A stretch of DNA of 64,000 bases, from the NCBI RefSeq assembly GCF_003432075.1, contig NZ_QWBU01000004.1:186001-250000 (forward strand), written 5' to 3'. The notes under the pieces were generated by a model, which saw only the letters and a list, made by a program, of their open reading frames with translations, was not told the origin of the DNA and ran no database searches. This DNA comes from Shinella sp. WSJ-2 (lineage in GTDB: Bacteria > Pseudomonadota > Alphaproteobacteria > Rhizobiales > Rhizobiaceae). Within the stretch, counting starts at the first letter, position 1. Each line of letters starts with the position of its first letter. Position numbers and translations under genes: made by a program. Positions 41,478 through 50,969 of this stretch are shown here, piece by piece.

Positions 41478-42389
41478 ATGACCGAAAAATCACCCAGCGA
41501 CAATTTTCCCGCCGGCTACCAGCCGCCCAAGGTCTGGGAATGGGAACAGGGCAACGGCGGCGCCTTCGCCAATATCAACCGCCCGACCGCCGGCGCGACC
41601 CAAGACAAGGACCTACCGGTCGGCAAACACCCGCTGCAGCTCTATTCGCTGGCCACACCGAACGGCGTGAAGGTCGGCATCATGCTGGAGGAGCTCCTCG
41701 CTGCCGGTCACAAGGATGCGGAATATGATGCCTGGCCGATCCGCATCGGCAATGGCGACCAGTTCGGTTCCGGCTTCGTAGACGTGAACCCGAATTCCAA
41801 GATCCCGGCGCTGATGGACCATGCGCCGAAGGGCGGCGGCGCGCCGGTGCGTGTCTTCGAATCCGCCTCGATCCTGCTTTACCTCGCGGAAAAATACGGC
41901 GCCTTCCTGCCGAGCGACCTGCGCGCCCGCACGGAAACCTTCAACTGGCTGTTCTGGCAGATGGGCTCCGCGCCCTTCCTCGGCGGCGGTTTCGGTCACT
42001 TCTATGCATATGCGCCGATCCAAATCAAATACGCCATCGACCGCTACGCGATGGAAGTGAAGCGCCAGTTGGACGTGCTCGACCGGCATCTCGCCGACAA
42101 CCAATATATGGCCGGCGCCGACTATACGATCGCCGACATGGCGATCTGGCCGTGGTATGGTGCTCTCGCACTCGGGCAGGCTTACGGCGACGCCGGCACC
42201 TTCCTCGACGTGCAGAGCTACAAGAACGTCCAGCGCTGGACGGCCGAAATCGCCGCACGCCCCGCCGTCAAGCGCGGCCGCATGGTCAACAAGCTGACCG
42301 GCGATCCGTCCGAGCAGCTGCATGAACGCCACGACGCCTCCGACTTCGACACGAAGACGCAGGACAAGATCGGCCAGAACGGAAGCTGA
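41478..42389 (+). CDS. YghU-like glutathione S-transferase
   Basis: A protein of 303 residues with GST N-terminal thioredoxin-like domain (LYSLATPNGVKVGIMLEELL), the SASILLYLAEKYGAFLP substrate-side motif, and a C-terminal helical domain (NWLFWQMGSAPFLGGGFGHF). Length and motifs match YghU, a disulfide-bond reductase that binds two glutathiones. ATG 41478 has an AAGG site; an in-frame TTG at 41469 is less likely. Confidence 0.88.
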   Translation: MTEKSPSDNFPAGYQPPKVWEWEQGNGGAFANINRPTAGATQDKDLPVGKHPLQLYSLATPNGVKVGIMLEELLAAGHKDAEYDAWPIRIGNGDQFGSGFVDVNPNSKIPALMDHAPKGGGAPVRVFESASILLYLAEKYGAFLPSDLRARTETFNWLFWQMGSAPFLGGGFGHFYAYAPIQIKYAIDRYAMEVKRQLDVLDRHLADNQYMAGADYTIADMAIWPWYGALALGQAYGDAGTFLDVQSYKNVQRWTAEIAARPAVKRGRMVNKLTGDPSEQLHERHDASDFDTKTQDKIGQNGS

Positions 42390-42393
42390 GGAC

Positions 42394-42777
42394 ATGGGAA
42401 AAGCGACCCTGCCCGACATGATCAAACACCGCGGCTTTCCCTCGGGCATGCCGGGCACCGGTGTGCAATTCACCATCCGCCGCGCCAATCCGCGCGGGGT
42501 AACGCCCATCAAGGCGCTGCCCCGCAAGGCACGCGCGGGAACGGCCGAATACCGGATCGACGCCGCCTTCGTGCATGCGCTCTGGCATCATTTCGGCGCC
42601 GAGCCTTTCGAGCGCGGCAATCTCGATGCCGCCCGTCTCAGCCTGCTCTTCGGCCGTGAGGTCGTGGCGGCGGACAAGGAATTCGATCCGCTGTCCTATG
42701 AGGCGATGTTGCAGATCAACGAACGCGTCGCCCGCCAGAGCTTCCCGGAAGCCTTCGACGACGTGTTCGAAGTCTGA
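42394..42777 (+). CDS. Conserved-looking hypothetical protein
   Basis: A soluble protein of 127 residues, not recognised. It has a short basic N-terminus (PDMIKHRGFPSGMPGTG) and a C-terminal helical region with acidic and aromatic residues (EPFERGNLDAARLSLLFGRE). ATG follows GAGGAC 4 bases after the GST stop, so the two are probably cotranscribed. It converges with the ABM gene 9 bases away. Confidence 0.6.
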   Translation: MGKATLPDMIKHRGFPSGMPGTGVQFTIRRANPRGVTPIKALPRKARAGTAEYRIDAAFVHALWHHFGAEPFERGNLDAARLSLLFGREVVAADKEFDPLSYEAMLQINERVARQSFPEAFDDVFEV

Positions 42778-42786
42778 GTGGCAAAG

Positions 42787-43083
42787 CTACTTCAACGCAA
42801 GAACCACCGACCCGGCCACCGGGTCGGTCACGCCGAGCCCGCCGCCGAGATCCTCGAGGGTCGCGCGAAAACTGTCGAGCGTGGCAATCATCTGCGGCCG
42901 GCTCGCCGCCATCGCGTCCATGCTCTCCCATTCTGCGACGATGCAGTAACGCCCCTCGCCCGACTGGATGATATTGGCGTGACGCAAGCCCTCCCAATTG
43001 CCGGCGACGCCACGATGGGCATCGAGGAAGGCCGCCTCCATGCCCGGCTTGACTTTAAAACGCACGACATTGAATGCAGTCAT
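42787..43083 (-). CDS. ABM-domain (antibiotic biosynthesis monooxygenase-like) protein
   Basis: A 98-residue ferredoxin-like alpha/beta dimeric protein of the ABM family (VRFKVKPGMEAAFLDAHRG, YCIVAEWESMDAMAAS, the usual positions). Functions range from quinone monooxygenase to heme degradation, and many are unknown. ATG 43083 has a perfect GGAGG 6 bases upstream; a longer frame from 43122 lacks one. It stands alone between small genes and the oxidase operon. Confidence 0.75.
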   Translation of the reverse strand: MTAFNVVRFKVKPGMEAAFLDAHRGVAGNWEGLRHANIIQSGEGRYCIVAEWESMDAMAASRPQMIATLDSFRATLEDLGGGLGVTDPVAGSVVLALK

Positions 43084-43158
43084 GGCAGCCTCCGGTGCGA
43101 TTGAAAACGATGTTGTCCCCAAGCCGCCAGATTACCACGCCTAAAGAATGAGAAAAAG

Positions 43159-43893
43159 CTAAAATGCCTTGCGCCGGAGCACGAGATAGCCGGCGCCCGC
43201 GCTCATGATGGCCAATGCATACCAGGTCAGCGCATAGACCAGATGGCTGTTGCGGAAGGTCACGACGGTCAGGCCGCCGATCGGCAGGCCACCCATATTG
43301 GGCGTCGCATCCGCATCGATGAAATAGGGCTCCACATTGGCCAGTCCCTTCGCCGCAGCGATCGCCGCCACATCGCGGGAGAACCAGCGGTCGCCTGCCG
43401 GGTCGTTGGCGCGCAGGAAGGCGCCGCCGGGCTCGCTCAGGCGCAGAAGCCCCGTCACGGAGACCGGACCGGCGGCCAGTTCGCTGGCAAGGCGCGCCTC
43501 GGGGGAGCGCTTGTCCACCGGCACGAACCCGCGATTGACGAGAACGGTCGAACGGTCGGCCTGCCGCAGCGGTGTCAGCACCCAGAAACCGGAACCGCGC
43601 TCCGTGACGGCCTGCACCAGCACGGATTTTTCGTGATCGAAGAGGCCCGTGGCGGTGACGCGGCGATATTCGTCTTCCGCCGGATCGATAACACCCGAAG
43701 GCGCGGGCGCCGGATCGGCATGGATGCGCCCATCCACGCGGGCGATAAGGTCGAGCTTCCAGAACAGACGCTGCACCTGCCAGCTGCCGAGCGCGGCGAA
43801 AACCGCAAAAAGGCAGAGAAGCAAAACAGTCAAGGCCAGTCGGCTGCGGGAGGACGGCTTGTCGCCTCCGCCCGGCACGTGATCCGCGTTCAT
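43159..43893 (-). CDS. SURF1 family cytochrome oxidase assembly protein
   Basis: A protein of 244 residues. Two membrane helices flank a periplasmic domain: the N-terminal LLLCLFAVFAALGSWQVQRLFWK and the C-terminal YALTWYALAIMSAGAGYLVL. The motif VNRGFVP is the SURF1 signature. It assists heme insertion into heme-copper oxidases. It is the last gene of the cyoABCD operon, 2 bases after the cyoD stop, which supports a dedicated role in this oxidase. Confidence 0.93.
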   Translation of the reverse strand: MNADHVPGGGDKPSSRSRLALTVLLLCLFAVFAALGSWQVQRLFWKLDLIARVDGRIHADPAPAPSGVIDPAEDEYRRVTATGLFDHEKSVLVQAVTERGSGFWVLTPLRQADRSTVLVNRGFVPVDKRSPEARLASELAAGPVSVTGLLRLSEPGGAFLRANDPAGDRWFSRDVAAIAAAKGLANVEPYFIDADATPNMGGLPIGGLTVVTFRNSHLVYALTWYALAIMSAGAGYLVLRRKAF

Positions 43894-43895
43894 CG

Positions 43896-44294
43896 TCAGG
43901 GCATGTTCTTCATCATCTCGTGGGTCATCGGCATCATGTTGGCATTGAGGTGATGCATGACCCAGAGCGAGCCGGCGAGCGCGATGCCGACGATGATCAG
44001 CGTGAAGATCAGCGCCATCATGGTCCAGCCGCCTTCCGAGCGGGTGTTCATGTGCAGGAAATAGACCATGTGCACGACGATCTGCACCACGCCGATCGCC
44101 ATGACGAGAACGGCGGTGAAGAGCTTGCTGTCGAGCACGTCACCCATGACCAGCCAGAACGGAATGGCCGTCAGGATGATCGAGAGTACGAAACCGATCA
44201 TATAGCCCCGGAACGACCCGTGGCCTGCGCCATGTCCGTCGCTGTGGGCGTGATGGGCGTCATGCGCGCTTTCGTGGGTGGGGTTCGCGCTCAT
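43896..44294 (-). CDS. cyoD: Cytochrome o ubiquinol oxidase subunit IV
   Basis: A protein of 132 residues with three helices and a histidine-rich cytoplasmic N-terminus (HESAHDAHHAHSDGHGAGHG). It is the CyoD subunit, needed for assembly of the bo3-type quinol oxidase. ATG 44294 overlaps the cyoC stop (ATGA). A longer upstream frame runs into cyoC. It sits between cyoC and the SURF1 gene. Confidence 0.9.
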   Translation of the reverse strand: MSANPTHESAHDAHHAHSDGHGAGHGSFRGYMIGFVLSIILTAIPFWLVMGDVLDSKLFTAVLVMAIGVVQIVVHMVYFLHMNTRSEGGWTMMALIFTLIIVGIALAGSLWVMHHLNANMMPMTHEMMKNMP

Positions 44295-44914
44295 CCGAGG
44301 ACTCCGAGCAGATAGACGAAGGAGAAGACGCCGATCCAGATGACGTCGAGGAAGTGCCAGAACATCGAGAGGCACATCAGCCGGCGGCGGTTTTCAGGTG
44401 TCAGGCCGCGCTTCTTGACCTGCACCATCAGCGTGATCAGCCAGATCGTGCCGAAGGTGACGTGCAGGCCGTGCGTGCCGACCAGCGTGAAGAAGGACGA
44501 CAGGAAGGCTGAGCGGGTCGGGCCCGCACCTTCGAGGATCAGGTGATAGAACTCGTAGAGTTCTAGGCCTAGGAAGGCTGCGCCGAAAATGCCTGTTATG
44601 CCGAGCCAGACCAGCGTCTCCATCTTGGCGTTGCGCTCCATCTGGAGCATCGCGAAGCCGTAGGTGATGGAGGAGAGGAGCAGCATCGCGGTATTGATGG
44701 CGACGAGATTGAGGTCGAAGAGATCGGCCGGCGACGGACCGGCGGCATAGTTGCGGCCAAGCACGCCATGCGTCGCGAAGAGCACGGCGAAGATCAGGCA
44801 GTCGCTCATCAGGTAGAGCCAGAAACCCAGCATGGTGCTGTTTTCCGGATGATGGTCTTCCTTGAGGTAGAAGACCGGCTTTCCGTCGGGATTATGGACT
44901 TGGGTCGCGCTCAT
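44291..44914 (-). CDS. cyoC: Cytochrome o ubiquinol oxidase subunit III
   Basis: A protein of 207 residues with five helices, the usual CyoC arrangement; LLLSSITYGFAMLQM and GTHGLHVTFGTIWLI are conserved. It lies 4 bases after the cyoB stop and overlaps cyoD. ATG 44914 is supported by the position after cyoB. It stabilises the CyoB core and the proton path. Confidence 0.93.
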   Translation of the reverse strand: MSATQVHNPDGKPVFYLKEDHHPENSTMLGFWLYLMSDCLIFAVLFATHGVLGRNYAAGPSPADLFDLNLVAINTAMLLLSSITYGFAMLQMERNAKMETLVWLGITGIFGAAFLGLELYEFYHLILEGAGPTRSAFLSSFFTLVGTHGLHVTFGTIWLITLMVQVKKRGLTPENRRRLMCLSMFWHFLDVIWIGVFSFVYLLGVLG

Positions 44915-44918
44915 GGGC

Positions 44919-46922
44919 TCAGGTCCGTTCTGCAAGCAGCGTCGTGCGCGCATCTTCCGTCGCCGTCACGGTCTCGGCGGGGATGAAGAAGTCACGATCG
45001 TAGTTGAAGGTATGGGCGATCGACACCGCGATGATGGCGATGAAGGAAACCGCTGCCAGCCACCAGATGTACCAGATCAGCGCGAAGGCAAGCACGATGC
45101 TGATACCGGCGAGGATGACGCCCGTCCCGGTGTTCTTCGGCATGTGGATCGGTCGGAAGCCTTCCGTCGGACGCTCGTAGCCGCGGTTCTTCATGTCGTA
45201 CCAGCTATCATGGTCATGCACGACGGGCGTGAAGGCAAAATTGTAATCCGGCGGTGGCGAGGAGGTCGACCATTCCAGCGTGCGGCCGTTCCAGGGGTCG
45301 CCGCTGTCGCAGCGCAGTTGGTCACGCTTGAGGTAGCTGACGACGAGCTGGATGACGAAGGAGGCGATGCCGATGGCGATCAGGCCAGCACCGAAGGCAG
45401 CGATGATGAACCAGATCTGCAGCGACGGGTCCTCAAACTGGCTGACGCGGCGGGTAACACCCATCAGACCGAGCACGTAGAGCGGCATGAAGGCGAAGAA
45501 GAAGCCGATCTGCCAGAACCAGAAACTCATCTTGCCCCAGAATGGATCGAGCTTGTAGCCGAAAGCCTTGGGGAACCAGTAGACGACGCCCGCCATCAGG
45601 CCGAACAGCACGCCGCCGATGATGACGTTGTGGAAGTGGGCGATCAGGAAGAGCGAGTTGTGCAGCACGAAATCGGCCGGCGGGATCGCAAGCATCACGC
45701 CCGTCATACCGCCGATGACGAAGGTCACCATAAAGCCGATCGTCCACAGCATCGGCACCTCGTAACGGATGCGCCCGCGATACATGGTGAAGAGCCAGTT
45801 GAACATCTTCGCACCCGTCGGGATCGAGATGATCATGGTGGTGATGCCGAAGAAGGCGTTCACCGATGCGCCCGAGCCCATCGTGAAGAAGTGGTGCAGC
45901 CACACGAGATAGGACAGGATCATGATGACGCAGGTGGCATAGACCATGGAGGCATAGCCGAAAAGACGCTTGCCACTGAAGGTGGCGACCACTTCGGAGA
46001 AAATGCCGAAGGCCGGCAAGATGAGGATATAGACCTCCGGATGGCCCCAGATCCAGATGAGGTTGATATACATCATCGGATTGCCGCCGAGATCGTTCGT
46101 AAAGAAGTTCGTGTCGACGTAGCGGTCAAGAGAAAGGAGCGCGAGCGTTGCCGTCAGGATCGGGAAAGTCGCGACGATCAGGATGTTCGTGCAGAGCGAC
46201 GTCCAGGTGAAGATCGGCATCTTCATGAAGGTCATGCCGGGAGCGCGCATCTTCACGATGGTCGCGATCAGGTTGATGCCCGACAAGGTCGTGCCGACAC
46301 CGGCCACCTGCAGGCCCCATATGTAATAGTCGACGCCGACGCCCGGACTGTAATCGGCGCCCGACAGCGGCGGATAGGCCAGCCAGCCGGTGCGCGCGAA
46401 TTCGCCGACGAACAACGACATCATGATGATGACGGCGCCGGCCGTTGTCATCCAGAAGGAGAAGTTGTTGAGGAAGGGGAACGAGACGTCGCGTGCGCCG
46501 ATCTGCAGCGGCACCACATAGTTCATGAAGCCGGTGACGAAGGGCATCGCCACGAAGAAGATCATGATCACGCCATGGGCGGTGAAGATCTGGTCGTAGT
46601 GGTGCGGGTTGAGGTAGCCCTCGTTGCCGTTGAAGGCGATCGCCTGCTGGATGCGCATCATGATGGCGTCGGCAAAGCCGCGCAGCAGCATGATGATGGC
46701 GAGGATGATGTACATGATGCCGATCTTCTTGTGATCGACGCTCGTGAACCATTCGTGCCAGAGATAGCCCCAGAGCTTGAACTTCGTGATGAGCGCCAGG
46801 ACCGCAAGGCCGCCGATGGCAACCGCCGCGAAAGTCACGACGAGGATGGGCTCGTGATAGGGGATCGCTTCAAGGGAAAGCCGACCGAAGAGGAATTTCG
46901 TGAGGCTGATGTCACCGAACAT
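44919..46922 (-). CDS. cyoB: Cytochrome o ubiquinol oxidase subunit I
   Basis: A heme-copper oxidase core of 667 residues with about 15 helices. [14 protein letters not shown] carries the conserved Glu of the D channel and one CuB His with its Tyr partner, [12 protein letters not shown] the two further CuB His, and [12 protein letters not shown] the heme axial His pair. It reduces oxygen to water with electrons from ubiquinol and pumps protons. ATG 46922 matches the E. coli CyoB beginning (MFG...SLxAxPxHEP); a TTG at 46934 is the alternative. Confidence 0.95.
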   Translation of the reverse strand: MFGDISLTKFLFGRLSLEAIPYHEPILVVTFAAVAIGGLAVLALITKFKLWGYLWHEWFTSVDHKKIGIMYIILAIIMLLRGFADAIMMRIQQAIAFNGNEGYLNPHHYDQIFTAHGVIMIFFVAMPFVTGFMNYVVPLQIGARDVSFPFLNNFSFWMTTAGAVIIMMSLFVGEFARTGWLAYPPLSGADYSPGVGVDYYIWGLQVAGVGTTLSGINLIATIVKMRAPGMTFMKMPIFTWTSLCTNILIVATFPILTATLALLSLDRYVDTNFFTNDLGGNPMMYINLIWIWGHPEVYILILPAFGIFSEVVATFSGKRLFGYASMVYATCVIMILSYLVWLHHFFTMGSGASVNAFFGITTMIISIPTGAKMFNWLFTMYRGRIRYEVPMLWTIGFMVTFVIGGMTGVMLAIPPADFVLHNSLFLIAHFHNVIIGGVLFGLMAGVVYWFPKAFGYKLDPFWGKMSFWFWQIGFFFAFMPLYVLGLMGVTRRVSQFEDPSLQIWFIIAAFGAGLIAIGIASFVIQLVVSYLKRDQLRCDSGDPWNGRTLEWSTSSPPPDYNFAFTPVVHDHDSWYDMKNRGYERPTEGFRPIHMPKNTGTGVILAGISIVLAFALIWYIWWLAAVSFIAIIAVSIAHTFNYDRDFFIPAETVTATEDARTTLLAERT

Positions 46923-47036
46923 GGGATCGTCCAATAGCTTATCGAGTGCGCATCCGCGTCAGGCGCGGGTGCCATGAAATCCTGGTTTGACCGCATTATC
47001 TAACGCCGAAGCGATGCCGCTTCGGCCGGAAATGCT

Positions 47037-48143
47037 CTAGTGCGACTGGTGCGCGTCGTGGTTCATCGTGGCCGGCTCCTCCTGCCGCTCGTCGACGCCT
47101 TCGGCCGGCTCTTCGCTGCGTGCAGGGTTGCCGGTTTCCGGGAAGGTGGCGGCGGGCGCCTCTTTCGCGGTGTGCCGGTTGTCGTGCTCGAGCTTGGCCT
47201 TGTTCTCGTGGCTCTCCTTGCCGGCACCACCCATCATGTCGATATGCATCATATCCTTCATGCACATCTGACCCTCGCGGGCGCACATGTTGAGCACGGC
47301 TTCGTAAAGCCCGTTCTCGACGGTCGCGTAATAGCGCACCGGCTCCTTGGTGCTAGGCTTTTCGAGCTTCAGATAGGCATCGCGGTTGAGCGCGGTGCCG
47401 TTCTGCTTCACGCGGGCGACCCAGGCATCGAAACCGGCCTGATCCACGCCATGGAACTTGAAACGCATGTGGGAGAAACCATCGCCGCTGTAGTTGGACG
47501 AAAGGCCCTCATATTCGCCGGCCTTGTTGATGACCGCGTGCAGCTTCGTTTCCATGCCTGGCATCGTGTAGATCATGCCGGCAAGGGCAGGAACGTAGAA
47601 GGCGTTCATCACCGATGAGGCGGTGAGCTTGAAGTTGATCGGCACATCGACGGGGGCTGCCATCTCGTTGACGGTGGCGATGCCGTATTCCGGGTAGAAG
47701 AACAGCCACTTCCAGTCGAGCGCCACCACCTCGACCGTGATCGGCTTCACCGCGTCGGTGACCGGCCGGGCCGCATCGATCCGGTCGAGCGGGCGATAGG
47801 GATCGAGCTTGTGCGTGCTCACCCAGGTGATAGCCCCGAGCGCGATGATGATGGCGAGCGGTGCCGACCATATGATCACTTCGAGGCCGGTCGAATGATG
47901 CCATTCGGGTTCATATTTAGCCGCTGTGTTCGACTGGCGATAGCGCCAGGCGAAGAACAGCGTCAGGAAAATCACGGGCACGATGATGACAAGCATCAGG
48001 ATCGTCGATACGACAATCAGATCTCTTTGCTGCACTGCAACATCGCCCGAAGGCGACATAACGACGAGGTTGCACCCCGAAAGGGTGGCCATCATAAGGG
48101 CTAAAAGAGTCAATCTTCGGGCTAAACTGAATTGCTTCGGCAT
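47037..48143 (-). CDS. cyoA: Cytochrome o ubiquinol oxidase subunit II
   Basis: A protein of 368 residues. A signal peptide with lipobox (TLSGC, Cys about residue 25) shows that it is a lipoprotein; two membrane helices and the periplasmic cupredoxin domain follow. The CuA cysteines are absent, which separates quinol oxidases from cytochrome c oxidases. The C-terminus has a long acidic, His-rich tail (about 70 residues). ATG 48143 has TTGAGG as ribosome-binding site. It is the first gene of the cyoABCD-SURF1 operon, with 114 bases to cyoB. Confidence 0.93.
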   Translation of the reverse strand: MPKQFSLARRLTLLALMMATLSGCNLVVMSPSGDVAVQQRDLIVVSTILMLVIIVPVIFLTLFFAWRYRQSNTAAKYEPEWHHSTGLEVIIWSAPLAIIIALGAITWVSTHKLDPYRPLDRIDAARPVTDAVKPITVEVVALDWKWLFFYPEYGIATVNEMAAPVDVPINFKLTASSVMNAFYVPALAGMIYTMPGMETKLHAVINKAGEYEGLSSNYSGDGFSHMRFKFHGVDQAGFDAWVARVKQNGTALNRDAYLKLEKPSTKEPVRYYATVENGLYEAVLNMCAREGQMCMKDMMHIDMMGGAGKESHENKAKLEHDNRHTAKEAPAATFPETGNPARSEEPAEGVDERQEEPATMNHDAHQSH

Positions 48144-48418
48144 CTCGGCCTCAACTTGCGTTCTGTCTAGTCGGCAATAATCGGGCACGACCACGGTTGG
48201 AAATGAGGTCCATCGTCGCAGCGCAGCATTCTGTCGCAGGAGGTTAGTCAATCAGGGACTATCTGTCGATGCGCGTTTGTACTAGCGCATTAGAAATGCC
48301 CGGTATCAATTCCGGCACCCGGAAGGACAATGTGCTCCGGTTCGTCATCTGTCCTTGATATCGGACGCCGATTGATCAACATTCTAACCACATGACGCAA
48401 ATCCGCGCGGAGGAGTTC

Positions 48419-49744
48419 ATGAGTTCGGCCACCCAACATCCCACATCGTCCGGCCTGGAGCGGGATGCCCGTCGCATGCATCACGACGACAAGCCCTTGT
48501 CGCCGGGCAATGTCGCCATTGGTGTGGTCATCGGCCGTACCTCCGAATTCTTCGACTTCTTTGTCTACGGCCTCGGCTCGATCCTCGTCTTCCCGAAGCT
48601 GATTTTTCCCTTTGCATCGAGCGCGGTTGCGGCGACCCTGATGTCATTTGCGCTGTTCCCATTGGCCTTCCTTGCCCGGCCAGTCGGCTCCTTCGTCTTC
48701 ATGTGGATCGACCGCAACTATGGACGTGGCACGAAGCTGACCGCGGCCCTCGTTATCCTCGGCGGCTCCACCGCTTCGATCGCCTTCCTGCCCGGCTATG
48801 ACACGATCGGTTACTGGGCCGTGGCGCTGCTGGCCCTGTTCCGGCTCGGACAGGGCTTTGCCCTTGGCGGCGCCTGGGACGGGCTGGCGTCTCTGCTCAA
48901 TCTCAGCGCGCCGGAAAACCGCCGCGGCTGGTATGCGATGATCCCGCAACTCGGCGCGCCCTTCGGCTTTGCGCTGGCCAGCATTCTTTTCGCCTATTTC
49001 GTCACGAATCTTTCGGAAGCCGACTTCCTCGCTTGGGGCTGGCGCTATCCGTTCTTCGTCGCCTTCGCGATCAACGTCGTGGCGCTCTTCGCGCGCCTGC
49101 GCATCGTCGCCAGCAAGGAATTCGGCGCGGCCATGGAAGCGCAGGAGCTTCAGGCCCGGCCGATCTTCGAAATGTTAAGCAAACATGCGATGGACGTGCT
49201 GCTTGGCGCCTTTGTGCCGCTCGCCAGCTTCGCCATGTTCCACCTCGTCACGATCTTCCCGCTTTCCTGGGTCACGTTGACAGGCGGCCAGTCTGCTGCG
49301 CAGTTCCTCTGGGTGCAGGTGGCGGGTGCGGCCATCGGCGCTGTCGGAATCGTTCTCTCAGGCGTCATGGCCGACCGCATCGGCCGGCGCAATCAGCTGA
49401 TGGTCGGGGCGATCCTGATCGCGATCTTCTCCTTCTCCGCACCGTTCCTGCTCGATGCAGGCGGCAAGGGACAGGATGCCTATATCCTGATCGGCTTCTT
49501 CATCCTCGGCCTCACCTTCGGCCAGTCCTCGGGGGCGGTCTCCTCGCGGTTCACGCAGCAATACCGCTATACGGGCGCGGCGCTGACCTCCGACCTCGCC
49601 TGGCTGCTCGGCGCGGGCTTCGCGCCACTCGTGGCGCTCGGCCTCGCCAGCACCTTCGGCATCGTCTTCATCGGCGGCTACCTCATCTCGGGCGCGATCT
49701 GCACCATAGCGGCGCTAACGCTGACCCGCGCGATTCAGCCTTGA
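48419..49744 (+). CDS. MFS transporter (metabolite:H+ symporter type)
   Basis: A protein of 441 residues with 12 helices. The first helix region (GRTSEFFDFFVYG) and MADRIGRRNQL between helices 8 and 9 (second copy of the MFS A-motif) fit the MHS family that takes up organic acids such as citrate, shikimate or alpha-ketoglutarate. ATG 48419 has GGAGG 6 bases upstream; ATG 48392 has none. It is divergent from cyoA over a 275-bp intergenic region that holds no other recognisable feature. Confidence 0.85.
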   Translation: MSSATQHPTSSGLERDARRMHHDDKPLSPGNVAIGVVIGRTSEFFDFFVYGLGSILVFPKLIFPFASSAVAATLMSFALFPLAFLARPVGSFVFMWIDRNYGRGTKLTAALVILGGSTASIAFLPGYDTIGYWAVALLALFRLGQGFALGGAWDGLASLLNLSAPENRRGWYAMIPQLGAPFGFALASILFAYFVTNLSEADFLAWGWRYPFFVAFAINVVALFARLRIVASKEFGAAMEAQELQARPIFEMLSKHAMDVLLGAFVPLASFAMFHLVTIFPLSWVTLTGGQSAAQFLWVQVAGAAIGAVGIVLSGVMADRIGRRNQLMVGAILIAIFSFSAPFLLDAGGKGQDAYILIGFFILGLTFGQSSGAVSSRFTQQYRYTGAALTSDLAWLLGAGFAPLVALGLASTFGIVFIGGYLISGAICTIAALTLTRAIQP

Positions 49745-49764
49745 GGATAAGAGGTCGATCCCGC

Positions 49765-49784
49765 GGCGGGCTGTGAAGCCCGCC
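49765..49784 (+). other. Hairpin after MFS gene
   Basis: GGCGGGCT (49765-49772) and AGCCCGCC (49777-49784) form an 8-bp stem with a 4-base loop, 20 bases after the MFS stop. No T-tract follows, so it may be a transcript-end protection hairpin or a weak terminator. The following 126 bases up to the DMT start hold nothing else. Confidence 0.4.
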
Positions 49785-49910
49785 TTGCGGCGGCCGACGC
49801 AGCTCAAAAATAACTTGGGAACAGAAAGGCATGGCTCAGCTTCGTTTGGCCGAGTCCAAGTCGCCGCTCCGTGTTATCAACGGCACACTGATTCTGAGCC
49901 TGTCGATGCT

Positions 49911-50801
49911 ATGAACCCCAAAACCCGCGGTTATCTTTTCACCTTCCTGGCCATCTGCATTTTTGCCGGGCAGGACGCGATCACGAAATATCTTGGCGAT
50001 CGCTACCCCGCGCTGTTCATCACGATGATCCGCTTCTGGGCCTTCGCGCTGTTTGTCACCGGTTTTGCCGCATCCTCACCGGGCGGCCTGCGCCAGGCGA
50101 TCCAGACGCGCCGCCCGTGGCTGCAGATATCGCGCGGGCTCCTGCTGGTTGCTGAAATCGTCCTTATCGTCTTCGCCTATGTGCATGCCGGCCTTGCCAT
50201 GAGCCAGTCGATCTTCCAGGCAACGCCGCTCATCATCACGATCCTGTCGATCCCGCTGCTGGGCGAGGCGGTCGGCTGGCGACGTGGGACGGCCGTGCTG
50301 GTCGGCCTTGTCGGCGTGCTCGTCATCATCAATCCCGTCGACGTGCATTTCGACCAGTCGCTGCTACTGCCGCTCGGCGCCTCCGTGCTCTTCGCGCTCT
50401 ACAGCATTGCGACACGCGCCGTCAGCCGCGAGGATTCCGCCGTCACCAGCCTGTTTTATGCCGGCACCGCAGGTGCGGTGGCGATCTCGCTGATTGGCCC
50501 ATTCTACTGGACGGAGGTCGCCGGCTCTGACTGGTTCGCGCTGGCAGCACTCTGCATCTGCGGCACTCTCAGCCACTATTTCCTCATCCGCGCCTATGGC
50601 CTCCTGCCAGCGGCGGAAATCCAGCCGATCACCTATTTCCAGCTGGTTCTCAACGTGATCCTAGCCGTCACGCTGTTCGGCGAGATCATCACACCCAACA
50701 TGGTGATCGGCGCGGCAATCGTCGTTGGCGCAGGCCTTTTCACCATCTGGCGTGAGCACCAGCTGGCGAAACGCACGTCGACGACAACACCCTCAGCCTG
50801 A
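49911..50801 (+). CDS. EamA/DMT family transporter
   Basis: A protein of 296 residues with ten helices in two EamA repeats (FTFLAICIFAGQDAITKYL at the start, and a second repeat from about residue 148). The first repeat resembles riboflavin/RhaT-like and S-adenosylmethionine-type EamA proteins; the substrate is not predictable. The ATG at 49911 is chosen because the frame further upstream (from 49773) is not hydrophobic and lacks family homology. It stands between the MFS and amidase genes. Confidence 0.82.
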   Translation: MNPKTRGYLFTFLAICIFAGQDAITKYLGDRYPALFITMIRFWAFALFVTGFAASSPGGLRQAIQTRRPWLQISRGLLLVAEIVLIVFAYVHAGLAMSQSIFQATPLIITILSIPLLGEAVGWRRGTAVLVGLVGVLVIINPVDVHFDQSLLLPLGASVLFALYSIATRAVSREDSAVTSLFYAGTAGAVAISLIGPFYWTEVAGSDWFALAALCICGTLSHYFLIRAYGLLPAAEIQPITYFQLVLNVILAVTLFGEIITPNMVIGAAIVVGAGLFTIWREHQLAKRTSTTTPSA

Positions 50802-50969
50802 AGCCTATCTGACGCCCATTGCTGCGCCTCCACCACGTCGGCACATTGGCCGACAGGTGGAGTAGCGAGAGCACACGCAGCGTGGCCCTCAAGTCGAAGA
50901 AGGGCTGCATGCTGCTTGAAATTCACTATTTTGATCCAGTCTGATTCGGATATAGGCAGGAGACAAACA

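Noticed and set aside
40034-41503. 489-codon open frame antisense to glnII; its last 47 codons (ATG at 40177) considered as gstI
   Set aside because: The frame is an antisense shadow of a highly conserved gene. The 47-codon end overlaps the sigma-54 promoter and does not look like the GstI/DUF2735 type as I recall it.
44913-46937. 674-codon open frame antisense to cyoB
   Set aside because: Acidic, low-complexity translation with no domain; opposite a certain gene in a conserved operon.
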